Shown: positions 8,993 to 18,300 of the stretch, piece after piece
Position numbering within the stretch: position 1 is the first letter of the stretch
Layout of the letters: every line of letters starts with the position of its first letter
Assembly: GCA_003345595.1 (NCBI GenBank)
Contig: PRDI01000025.1
Location: 1 to 53,784 of the forward strand
Length of the DNA stretch: 53,784 nt
From: Candidatus Thorarchaeota archaeon
GTDB taxonomy: Archaea; Asgardarchaeota; Thorarchaeia; Thorarchaeales; Thorarchaeaceae
Direction of reading: 5' to 3'
Translations under genes and position numbers: made by a program
The notes under the pieces: generated by a model
The model's input: only the letters and a program-made list of their open reading frames with translations
Database searches by the model: none
Told to the model about the DNA's origin: nothing

Positions 8993-9024
8993 TGTAGGGC
9001 GATAACTCTGTAGGGCGGTAATTT
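8993..9024 (-). repeat. Two tandem 16-bp direct repeats upstream of dppB, possible operator
   Basis: Read on -, TTACCGCCCTACAGAG and TTATCGCCCTACAAAG lie head to tail and differ at two positions. A partial third copy (CGCCCTGTAGAG) follows near 9031-9042. They stand just upstream of the putative TATA box of the transporter operon, where a dimeric activator or repressor would bind. The HxlR-type regulator at 9482 is the nearest candidate. Confidence 0.4.
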
Positions 9025-9042
9025 TGGGAGCTCTACAGGGCG

Positions 9043-9400
9043 AAGCATTTGCACGACAAAACTCGCAGATATCGCTTGGGAACTCATCACTTGCTTCGGT
9101 AATGCGCGTTCTTTGCCTTTGTTTGTGATCTCATCGAGCCCCCTCTCCACTCTAGGCATAGTACGAGCATTGTTGGATAATGCTGTGCCGTGTTTCGTAT
9201 CAGAGCCGGTCTTCGCGGGGTATGAGAGATTGGTCTGTCTAAATGGCGAAGTCTCGAATCTCACGGCGTGTTCACAGGCATTCCAAGCGTCGGCATACCG
9301 TTGCCTATGTGTGTATCAATCGCCGGGACGCACACCCCTGGCATCATCGAATGCAGCGTCTAGACAAAGCCATGCCGTAGAAAGACCTGCATAAACGACA
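9043..9400. other. Gap with no recognised gene
   Basis: Open frames of up to 93 codons exist on both strands here, but they overlap each other, have no ribosome site I can see, and translate into low-complexity, family-less sequence. I see no RNA gene. The stretch separates the transporter promoter from the hairpin cluster at 9403. Confidence 0.3.
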
Positions 9401-9402
9401 GA

Positions 9403-9530
9403 GGCAAGGCCGCATTTGGCCTAGGTTGCGGCTTGCCTGTATGCTTTGGTAGCCGGAGCCAGATGTGGCTCGGCTGTCTTCCTAGCAGGCGGATGAGCAA
9501 TCCGCCATTGGACGGCGGTTGTTGAAACCG
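9403..9530. other. Cluster of consecutive hairpins, possible structured RNA or terminator array
   Basis: Stems follow one another: 9403-9414 with 9427-9437 (11 pairs, one bulged G, 12-nt loop); 9451-9461 with 9466-9475 (10 pairs, again one bulged G, GATG loop); 9488-9494 with 9500-9506 (7 pairs, 5-nt loop); 9502-9506 with 9514-9518 (5 pairs, exclusive of the preceding stem); 9516-9520 with 9526-9530 (5 pairs). The first two lie just past the stop of the HxlR-type gene (9482); the others fall in its last codons. It may end or regulate that transcript, or be an RNA of its own. Confidence 0.4.
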
Positions 9531-9859
9531 TTCTGTGTCCAACGTTGCATACGGATCACATGCTGGTAGGTTTCATAACCCGCGAGGGTTAGAGCGTACT
9601 CACCGTTCAGAGCAGAGTCCGCGCTAGCAGCTCTGTGTACGAGGCCTGCCTCAACGAGATCCGAAAGGCACTTGGAGAGCGCAGTATCGGCTATCTTCCT
9701 GCTAGTGGCTGATATCATCCTGTCTTGTATCTCATGATATCCGAGGTCGGAGTCACGTTCACCTAGAACAAGAATGAGAGATACAGCCCACGGGTGCCCG
9801 AGCTGAGAGAATATCTCAATCAAGGGCTGAGTTGTATTTGGTTCAGATGATTTGTTCAA
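9482..9859 (-). CDS. HxlR/MarR-like winged-helix transcriptional regulator
   Basis: A 125-aa DNA-binding protein of winged-helix type, probably a dimer. The core looks like HxlR: HPWAVSLILVLGERD (helix 1 region, like the 'gGKW...IL..L' of the family), YHEIQDRM, then SATSRKIADTALSKCLSDL and EAGLVHR as recognition helix and turn, a wing with YALTLAGYETY, and a last helix. The canonical Cys of redox-sensing HxlR proteins is not at the N-terminus; a Cys lies inside the recognition helix (SKCLSDL) and another at the very end. The start is a TTG (9857-9859). It is divergent from a cupin gene and sits upstream of the peptide transporter operon, either of which it might control. Confidence 0.7.
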   Translation of the reverse strand: MNKSSEPNTTQPLIEIFSQLGHPWAVSLILVLGERDSDLGYHEIQDRMISATSRKIADTALSKCLSDLVEAGLVHRAASADSALNGEYALTLAGYETYQHVIRMQRWTQNGFNNRRPMADCSSAC

Positions 9860-9898
9860 GTTAGTTCGATTCCGGCGTGTATGTTTACGCCCGAACTA

Positions 9899-9931
9899 CA
9901 CATACATATGAGTGGCACCTTATTAAATTAT
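9899..9931. promoter_or_regulatory. Divergent promoter region of the HxlR-type and cupin genes
   Basis: CATACATATG at 9901-9910 can serve as a TATA box for the - strand gene about 40 nt away, and TTATTAAATTA at 9920-9930 as one for the + strand. The two boxes are close enough for one bound regulator to affect both. Confidence 0.4.
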
Positions 9932-10070
9932 GTCCTCAATCTTCAGATCTTTCTGCATTCCGAGGGACGGATGTTCTTCAGCTAAGTGGGAATCACTGCT
10001 GTTGGAGAGAATGATTTGCCGATGGAGAAAGAATATTACAGAGTCAAGCCGAGCCCATCATGTGGTTCAC

Positions 10071-10412
10071 ATGAAGAGTGCACCCTATCCTGAATGCATC
10101 AAGAATCTCCCCAGAGCGAAGGTCGCCTTTCCTGGCGTGCAGGGATGGGTTTCTCAAGGCAAGGACTCGCAAGTAGTTTTCTTTGAGATTGAAGCAGGAG
10201 GTGTTGTATCACCTCACGCACACTGTGAACAGTTCGGATTCGTCCTAGAGGGAGAGATGGCACTCACAATGAATGGAACTACCAAGGTCTACAAGAAGGG
10301 TGACTCCTACCACATCCCAAAGGGCCTCGTCCACAAGGCCGAGTTCAGGACATTCGTGCGCGCGGTGGATTTCTTCGCTGACCCGACTAGATATGAAACC
10401 GTCAATACGTAG
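10071..10412 (+). CDS. Small cupin-domain protein
   Basis: A single-domain cupin of 113 aa from the chosen ATG. Cupin motif 1 is visible as GGVVSPHAHCEQFGFVLEGE (His, His, Gln, Glu-type metal ligands in the G(X)5HXH(X)3,4E(X)6G pattern), and motif 2 as GDSYHIPKGLVHKAEF with its HIP...H core. It may bind a metal and a small molecule; such proteins range from isomerases to regulators, so I give no reaction. The frame is open back to 9930, but the extra 47 residues look non-coding, and the domain starts right after the ATG at 10071. No clear ribosome site precedes either start. It is divergent from the HxlR-type regulator, a common arrangement for regulator and target. Confidence 0.75.
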   Translation: MKSAPYPECIKNLPRAKVAFPGVQGWVSQGKDSQVVFFEIEAGGVVSPHAHCEQFGFVLEGEMALTMNGTTKVYKKGDSYHIPKGLVHKAEFRTFVRAVDFFADPTRYETVNT

Positions 10413-10459
10413 TTACTATCCGGTAGTCCGCTACATGCAGGGATCTGCAACGAGGGCTC

Positions 10460-10918
10460 CTATTGAATTATCTTGGCTATCTCAAGTCCAATGCTCGTGA
10501 AGTTGCTCTCTGCGCCTTCTTCGAGGGGGCCTTCTTTTCCCTTCACAATCGCAGACACCCTCTCCCTTACAACGTCAGCACCAAGTTTCGAGAGTGAGTC
10601 CTGGATGTCCTTGGATGCGCCACTTCCTGCGAATCGACCTTTCATTTTCGTATCGAACGCGAAGACTCTCTTGCCCTTGATAGATGATTCACTGAGCTTC
10701 GCGAGGAACTTTCGGATCGACTCAGAAGCTTTCCACGCGTGCGTAGGAGCACCGATGAGTAGTATGTCGTATTCGGCGAGTCTGCCGGCATCAGTCGCAT
10801 CAGGTCGAGAGAGAGTTACCTTGACTGTACCTGATTTCTCCAGACCCTCCGCGAGAGCACGTGCAACCTTCTCGGTATTTCCGTATACCGAATCATAGAC
10901 TATGATTGCATTCTTCAT
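10460..10918 (-). CDS. Flavodoxin-domain protein
   Basis: A 152-aa flavodoxin fold protein that should bind FMN and carry electrons in the cytoplasm. The phosphate loop is YDSVYGNTEKVA (residues 8-19), a variant of the usual T-x-T-G-N-T. Next come the typical strand DILLIGAPTHAWKASESI and the later GKRVFAFDTKMKGRFAGSGA element that lines the flavin. The frame is open for 123 codons upstream without recognisable protein sequence; the ATG at 10916-10918, behind GGTGGGA, gives the correct N-terminus (MKNAIIVYDS) and is chosen. It converges on the cupin gene. Its redox partners are not evident; the Fe-S protein at 40745 is too far away to infer a link. Confidence 0.9.
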   Translation of the reverse strand: MKNAIIVYDSVYGNTEKVARALAEGLEKSGTVKVTLSRPDATDAGRLAEYDILLIGAPTHAWKASESIRKFLAKLSESSIKGKRVFAFDTKMKGRFAGSGASKDIQDSLSKLGADVVRERVSAIVKGKEGPLEEGAESNFTSIGLEIAKIIQ

Positions 10919-11249
10919 GTTTTCACTTCCCACCTGGAATGAACAATGTGGGCTACTGAGCACATCCAAGCACAAGTAGATTGTGGAATGTGGACATAAG
11001 CACCGATGTTGCTCTAATTGGGGTTCCAAGTATGTATTTCGGCACAGGAACTCAGAAACCTCCTTCTTTGTTTCTGAGATCTTGTGTCCTGCTCGTCCTA
11101 AGACGTAGTTCCCAACGTCAATCAACGACTCGGTAGATCGCATTACCAATGGTTGTGGACCATTGTTTCTGAGTTGCCTAGTCACGAGAGCCGGTCCGCT
11201 CCGCCATGATACATATAAAACCCACAACAATACGCTAGAAGCAGGTGAT
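10919..11249. promoter_or_regulatory. Intergenic region with the promoter of the MBL-fold gene
   Basis: ATATAAAA at 11213-11220 is a very good TATA box; transcription would start near 11242, only some 8 nt before the ATG at 11250, so the leader is just long enough to hold the ribosome site AGGTGAT (11243-11249). The remaining 290 bp hold an open frame on - in phase with the flavodoxin but nothing I recognise. Confidence 0.6.
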
Positions 11250-11937
11250 ATGAATAAGCATCTCAATCCGATACCTCGGTCATGCAAGTTTCGTGATCAA
11301 GGTTGGATCGGAGAACATCTACATCGACCCGTCAACCAAAGACACCGGCCTGCGTAAGGAAGACTTTGGGCCGTCCGACCTGACACTGGTGACTCACAGC
11401 CACCCCGACCACTGTGACCCTGATTTAATCAAGAAGATTCGGAAGGGTGGGACACCAATCTTGGCACCTGAGAGCTGTCGTAAGGATCTTAGCAAGGCGG
11501 GCGTCATGTGGCCTCTGAATCCGGGGGACATTATGCAGATGGGTGATGGAAAGCTGATAAGGGCGGTGCCGGCATACAATCTGAAGAGAGTCAAGACCTC
11601 AGGCGAACCGTACCATCCCAAGGGTCTGGGGTCGGGTTACATTCTGACCATCAGCGGGAAGAGAATCTACCATGCAGGAGACACCGAGCTGGTTCCAGAG
11701 ATGGAGGAACTTGGCGACTTACTGCGTGGGACAGATGTAGCGTTGCTTCCATGCGATGGTACGTTCACAATGAACGTCGAGGAGGCATCTGAAGCGGCTG
11801 TGATGATCAAACCGAGGGTGGCAATCCCAATGCATCTGAGGTCCGCAGACCCCAAGGCTTTCAAGGAAAAAGTTGAGAGCAAGTCCTCTATCCGAGTTGT
11901 CGTTCTTCAGAAGGGCGAAGAGTACAAACTAGAGTAG
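11250..11937 (+). CDS. MBL-fold metal-dependent hydrolase, UlaG/YcfU-like, with a one-base frameshift at codon 2
   Basis: A metallo-beta-lactamase-fold hydrolase of about 228 aa. Metal motif THSHPDHCD (HxHxDH), then YHAGDTE (Asp ligand) and a late IPMHLRS (His ligand) are all present, as in small UlaG-like hydrolases. The longest simple frame starts at GTG 11293 and lacks the family's first strand. That strand is encoded just upstream in the same frame: ISISIRYLGHASFVIKVGSE from about 11254, directly after a TGA at 11251-11253. The ATG at 11250-11252, with ribosome site AGGTGAT and a close TATA box, is in another frame. Deleting one A after this ATG (ATGAATAAGC to ATGATAAGC) joins them into a perfect N-terminus. 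The shift is an indel, a read error or real frameshifting. Confidence 0.82.
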
Positions 11938-12084
11938 GTATGAGAGAGCGAACGAATGGAAGTCTGCCCTCTCATTTGTGGTCTGGCCAAGCGCACGAGC
12001 ACTGTCATCAACCTTGCGTCACTCAGCCCATTCTGCGGGTCATTGCCGTGGCGATGTCCGCACAACCTAGTGAACAGGTCGATG

Positions 12085-12307
12085 AGATCCTGCTTGGCGG
12101 CTTTCTCCTTTCTCGCCCAAACAGCTCAGGAGCTCGAAGGCTATTGTATCCAGAGGTCTGTGAAAACGGACCGCTGACATCAGTTGGCTCTCATAGAAAC
12201 CCGATTCCCTGCTCAAGGAGTTTCAAGAAACTGTAGGAGTACTTAATAGGCGCGCCTCATCAAAGGTCACCCTCTTCCCCGATTCGCGTGGTTAGCTCTC
12301 TCTGTAG
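12085..12307. repeat. Upstream region duplicated ahead of both giant paralogs (copy 1)
   Basis: Bases from about 12085 to 12307 resemble 19330-19559: shared blocks include CTTTCTCCTTTCTCGCCC, GGAGTTTCAAGAA, CTGTAGGAG, TTAATAGGCGC and CGCGTGGTTAGCT. The duplication therefore took in the promoter region as well as the gene. A 98-codon open frame on + through 11940-12236 has no ribosome site and no family resemblance; I leave it out. Confidence 0.7.
12243..12250 (+). promoter_or_regulatory. TATA-type box of giant surface gene 1 (TTAATAGG)
   Basis: TTAATAGG, preceded by AC and followed by CGC, stands 57 nt before the GTG at 12308. The same box is conserved at the same distance ahead of the paralog (19500), and again at 41904 before the sugar symporter. 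Confidence 0.55.
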
Positions 12308-15300
12308 GTGTCGAGATTGAAGAAGAGACGATACGTGCTTTTTGCCGTCCTAGTTATTGTGATGCTCATTCAGCTCGATGTCAAACTGGCTGTAGACCAT
12401 CCAGATACCCCGAATCTCAGTTCCGACGGATTGGTCGGGATTGAAGACCCCCTTAGACTCCTGAGGAAGGTAATAGCCGACACCGCAGCTCCAAGAACCC
12501 CGACGGACCTCAAGGAGCTTGTGCTCGACCTACTTGAGGCCACGCCGCTTGCCAACAGGACTGACTACGATGGGGACGGACTTTACGATCCTGTGGAGGC
12601 CGTTATCGGGACTGATCCTGAGAGCAATGACACAGACGCAGATGACCTGTCAGATTACGATGAAGTCATGAACGGGACTGATCCGATTCTGCCAGACTCC
12701 AACTATGACGGGCTCTTTGATGATGATGAAGTAAGTGTTGAACTAGATCTTGACGATGATGGCATTCCGAATGCGTGGGATTTTGACAACGATGGCGACG
12801 GGGTAAATGACCGTTCGGACCTTTCCCCCTATGCGAAATCAGTTGTTAGTACGAGCTTCAACATTTCGATACAAAGTACTGGTTCACCCACCTACATAAC
12901 CTTCCAAGTTGTCCCGGAGAATCCTGAGCATCTTCGATTACTTTACCAGACTTGGGATTGGCTCAATTACGATAGTGAAGGGCAGATGCAGGATATTGAT
13001 GGGTCGAAGAACGACTTGGAGTTAGTTCCGTATCTGCATCTCAAGACTCGAGCAATACCTGTTCAGTCCGACTTGGATGCTTTTGGTGTCTTGGCCGTAG
13101 GCGATGGTATCTCTATTCCTCTATCACCAGTATATGAGTTTGAGAACATAGTGGCATTCAGCGGAAGGCTTCTCTATAATGAAAGTACACCGTTGGATAT
13201 TGATCTGGAGGCAGAGCTAGTGTGGCAAGTGGTGGGATACACTGATGCCACAGCCTACATTCTGAAAGCAAATGGCAACTACGTGTCCGTTGGTCAGAAT
13301 ACGATTGCTGTTGCTAACGTTAGCGATGAGAGCTATGCTGCGGTTTTGGAATGGATTATACTCAAGGAAACCAGCGATATAACCACTGTAGCCATAAAAC
13401 TCATGGGCGGCCCCTACCTGTCAGTTGCTGAGGACAACAGGACTCTGGAGTTCAATGGAACAAGTATTGGTCAGCGAGAAACGTTTCAGCTTCTCAAACT
13501 ACAAGGTTGGTTAATGGGTTACAATGGGAACTTTACGTCTGTTCTGCCGGACGGTACTATGACCCTCACGGTGTATGAACGAGCAGTATTCAGTGTCATT
13601 GATACCGTGCATACAAGCCCGACCGCTCTTGTGAGGTATGATGAGCCTTTCATGTTGACTGGATTCACAGTCGAAGAGTTCCACGGAACTGATGTTGGGA
13701 TTCTCTACAATGTCACTAGCAAGAATCAGACAATTGCAGCCCAATGGCTCATGAACTACAGGTTCGTTAACAACGCGACGACCACACTATCAGATATGCC
13801 TAGTCTCTTGCAGGGGTACAACGTGAACGTGTCGTGCCGGGGCCAATCCGTCACTTCCAAGTATCAAGCTCTGGTTGTATTGAGTGAGAATCTGATTCCA
13901 GATGCTCTGGGGCTCCGCTCGAGTGATGAGGCGATGCCCATAATCATCGCTATTGAAGATAATACTACGATTGTAGACATGTCAGAGGTTTCAGCTGGTT
14001 CGTGGATTCTGAACGGTCCGTGTACGGTTGATCTGACAGCCAAGGCTATGCAGACGAGCAAGTCCCTGAAGATGAACTGGTACAATTCATCTACATTCAT
14101 TGGTCTTTGTCCAGCTGAGATAGTCGCCGAAGTGATCACCTGGGGCGAAGATCCGGTGACTTCCTACAACCTGATTACAGTCCTTCTGAGATGGAACACT
14201 GGAGAATACAGAATAACGAAGCAACAACTTGTTCCACTGGAGCTTGACGATTTTGACACCTCTGAACTTGATTTGGTGTCGAATATTGCCATGGCCGGTC
14301 TTTCAATACTGGAACTTGGCGGCACTTATGTGAGTCTTCTCAAGAACTGGAGGCATCTCAAATGGCTACAGGGCGGGGAAGTGCCAGCGACAATGCGGGA
14401 GATCACAGACTACTTGGCAAGATGGTCACAGGGTCTCTGGGGCAAGAGCAATCTCGTGAAGAGCATAGGGCAGGACAGCAAGATCCTAGCGTTCTGCAAG
14501 TATCAGGATTCTCTGTCGCGGGGAAGTAGAAGTGGACGGTTTGCGAAGTTCTTCAAGATGTTCGATGACGCCATGTTTGTGATTGGGGTGGTTGTCGAAG
14601 TAGGTCTGTCAATTGCGGCAGGTGTCATGATTGCAGATCAGATTGGAGGCTCGGCAGGCAGGGAGTTCGGAGTACCATATGCTTTACTTGCGCTTGTTGT
14701 CGGGCTGTGGATAATGGGCACAGAGGCTATTATTGCGACAATACCAGTCATCGGATGGCTGATAGCATTGGGAATCGGAATAGCTGATGCTTGCGGTAAT
14801 TACTCGCAAGGTATGATAGCGTATATCGTTAGCCAGCTGTACGGAAGGGCAAACTCCTTCGCCTTTGTTACGCCAGACGCCTATGTCAAAGAAGTGCCAA
14901 CCATATCTGTCCTAGACTATGACAACAATGGTGTCGACCTAGGGGATACCATTCTTGTGAACGGTACCCTGTGGAGCGAGATTGATGTGGCCATACTGTT
15001 CGCTAGCAAGATGACGGAGTTCTTTGAAACCGACCTCTATACCCTCTTTGCTAAAATGACTAATCCAGAATGGCATTGCTACGGTGACATCAACTTCAAC
15101 CTCCCGTATGTGGACATCATCGGCCCAGAAGGATCGAACACGGGCATGTCGGTCACGTCCTACACCGATCCTCTTTTTGTGTGGAGGTTGCTCAATGCAT
15201 ACCTCTATGGTGGGCTGTCGATCCTGAATTCCGAGGATGGAACATACGTGAAGAGCATCCGTGAAGGTGGCACATGGTGGCCTTGGCGTCACTATTGGGT

Positions 15301-18300
15301 CGCACGAGAATACCCCTTCTCTGCTTGGATCACGCCAGGAAGCGCGCAACCCAACTTCCCGATAGTGACACGGATGACATCAACGTACAAAGTGTCAAAC
15401 TTCTGGTGGCACTGCCCTGTCTGGCTATTTGGTGCGGAATGCCTTCATCGCGACTGGTTCATCAACTATACACGGTACAACATAGTCACAGACTACTATG
15501 ATGTTTTGCCCGGTTCTCTTGCTGATTTCCTTGTATGGAAGTGGATTTCTGCCAATGATTACGACGGAGATGGTCTCAACAAAACTGAGGAGCTGTATTA
15601 TGGAACATTCTGGACTGAGTGCGATAGCGACGCCGACGGCCTCGACGATGGATATGAGATCGAGCACGGTTACGACCCACGAGCGTACGACACTGACTCG
15701 GATGGAGTCACAGACTGGTTCGAGAACACGTATGAAACGAATGTTACAGACACTGATTCGGATGGTGACGGGCTCACTGATTACCAAGAGATCTCCGGCT
15801 GGGTCATCAGCTTCGACTACCTAGACAACATATCATTGCCGTTCCAGATGCGTGTGACGTCAGACCCGAGCATTAACGATACTGATGATGATGGGATTGG
15901 AGACCTCACGGAATACAAGTGCAACACGAACCCACGGTCAAAGGACACCGATGGTGACCGCATCGAGGATGATGTCACAACTGAGAAAACGATTTCGATA
16001 GGGAACTATGAAACAAGCCGCGACGTCACACAATATGGTTGGGTATGGGATTCAGAGGCCAATCACCCCCAATCAGCAACAACGATGGCTCGTGTGGTTG
16101 ACGACATTGCCGTTGATGCCTATGGATGCCTATACACAACCAGTTTCTATGACGACTATTATGACGAGATTAGGAAGTTCTATCCGAATCTCACTGAGGT
16201 AGTTCTGCCAGATACTTCCTACTTCACTCAAGGGGACAGTTGGGCGATTGATGGTTGTGTGTTTGGATTAGAGGTAGACTCAGCAAACGATTGGCTCTAT
16301 GCATGGACGTACAATTATAACTACACACTCAGTCTCTTGAGATTCAGTCTGGATGGATCAGTCCTGAACCCAGGATCATACACCCCATTGTCTTATGCGG
16401 TTACACCGGCACACACTGAACCCGACCTGATTGCAAGTGTTCCATCAGTTATGTCGGATTTGGATCTAAGCTCGGCCGGAAATATCTTCACTACGTGGTA
16501 TGTTGGTATACCTACAGAGATGGGACAACCATGGGATTATGGCCCGGTAGAAGTGTACAACCGTTCAGGAGCTTTACTTGATACGTGGGGAACTTGGTTA
16601 CCATGGCCCCCAGCCGAACTTCTTCCAGAGAAGTTCGACAATCCAGTCACCATAGCAGTTGATTCTGAGAACGGGTATGTCTATGTGGGTGAGAGAGCAG
16701 AACCTTGGATGTTCAACTATTCACGAGTCGCAAAGTTCCGAATGGCAGACGGAGCTTACATCTCAGCGCTTCCAATGGATTTCCTATCAATAGAAGACAT
16801 TGATGTAGACCCAGAAGGCTTTCTCTATGTCCTTGGCAATACGACTGAAGGCCCTTGTCTTAGGAAGTTCAATAGGGATGGGTTTGAGGACGAGGGCTTC
16901 GTCTTGTATGGGAATGCGACCGCTAACTTCACAAAACCCATAGCTGTTACTGTAGACCCGAACCATAACATCTTCATCCTAGATACCGTCGAGCGCAATT
17001 CTGTTCCTCTAAATCCGTCATCAGTATCACGAGTCTGGAAGTTCTCGCAGGAGGTCTACTTTGTTTCTGATCTACCGCCAGATACGAATCCGGACTGGGA
17101 CAATGATGGTCTGAACAATACTCAGGAGTTCGACGGTTGGGACATCACTGTCAACTTCACCTCTGGCGAGTTTGCATTCCGAGTGACAAGCAGTCCTCTG
17201 ATGAACGACTCTGACCAAGATGGCTTGGGAGATTTCGTGGAGTTCGCTCTTGGCTCTAATCCAAACTCACCTGACACAGACCTAGATGGAGTATCTGACC
17301 ACAAGGAGTGGTGGTTATTCACCTATCCCGGTGTTGCCTATGTTCCACCTACGCCGTCTTGTTCGGCTTCTCCATCAACTCTCCATACGAACTACATGAA
17401 TTGGCAGGCTGCGGGAGCCTCGTTGACTGATTGGGACACTGATGGAGATCTTCTACGAGACGGCATCGAGCTCGCCTTCGGCAGTTCGCCCGTCAGCCCG
17501 GACTCAGACGGAGACGGATTGTCTGACATTATGGAGTTCTTGTATAACTCAGACCCGAACAGTGCTGACACGGACAATGATGGTGCCGATGATGATCAAG
17601 AGTTGTATGGCAACTCTAGCCTCCTCTCAGCTGATTCTGACAACGACTTCATGTTTGATGGGGCTGAGTATGATCAAGGCACAAATGCAACTGACATCGA
17701 CTACGATGCTGACGATATTCCAGATGGGTATGAGCTGCTTTATGGGACCGATCCAGTAGACGATGATTCTGATGGCGATAACATCTCTGACAGCATGGAG
17801 CTCACTCTCGGGCTAGATCCGAGAAGCAACGACACTGATGGGGATGGCATTGATGATGGAACAGAGCTCTCGATAGGCAGCAATCCTTGGAATGAAGACT
17901 CAGACTACGACGGAATTCCAGACAGTGAGGACACTGATACCTATGCCAAATGGGAGGGACCAGTCATCCTGGTCCTAGACCCAGATGCGCTTAATGAGAC
18001 CCTTGATTTCGCGACGACGCTTGCAGATTATGTCGAAGTCATAGTAGTTTCTGTTGACGAGCTTCTTGAGAACTATAGTGACGCTTCATACGTCGTCCTC
18101 ATAGGGCGTCCTGACCCTAACGGTTCCTCAGTTGAGGGGCTGGTATATGACCTTCTGGTTGACACTGGAGACGTCTTGACTGACATGTTGGATGAAGAGT
18201 CACGCAACATGGCCATAAGATACGGAGTGTGGACTGATACTCAGACAGTGACCATGTTATCTTCAGCAATTCCAGAAGATGTCTTCTTGGTCCTCCAGAT

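Noticed and set aside
8983-9394. Overlapping 93-codon open frames on both strands
   Set aside because: They overlap each other, lack ribosome sites, and translate to sequence without folds or families I recognise; the first also runs through the 16-bp repeats.
10919-11287. 123-codon N-terminal extension of the flavodoxin
   Set aside because: Flavodoxins begin at the strand MKNAIIVYDS; the extension crosses the divergent promoter and a good ribosome site lies before the internal ATG.
11940-12236. 98-codon open frame on + ahead of giant gene 1
   Set aside because: No ribosome site, no family resemblance, and it overlaps a region duplicated as promoter DNA.
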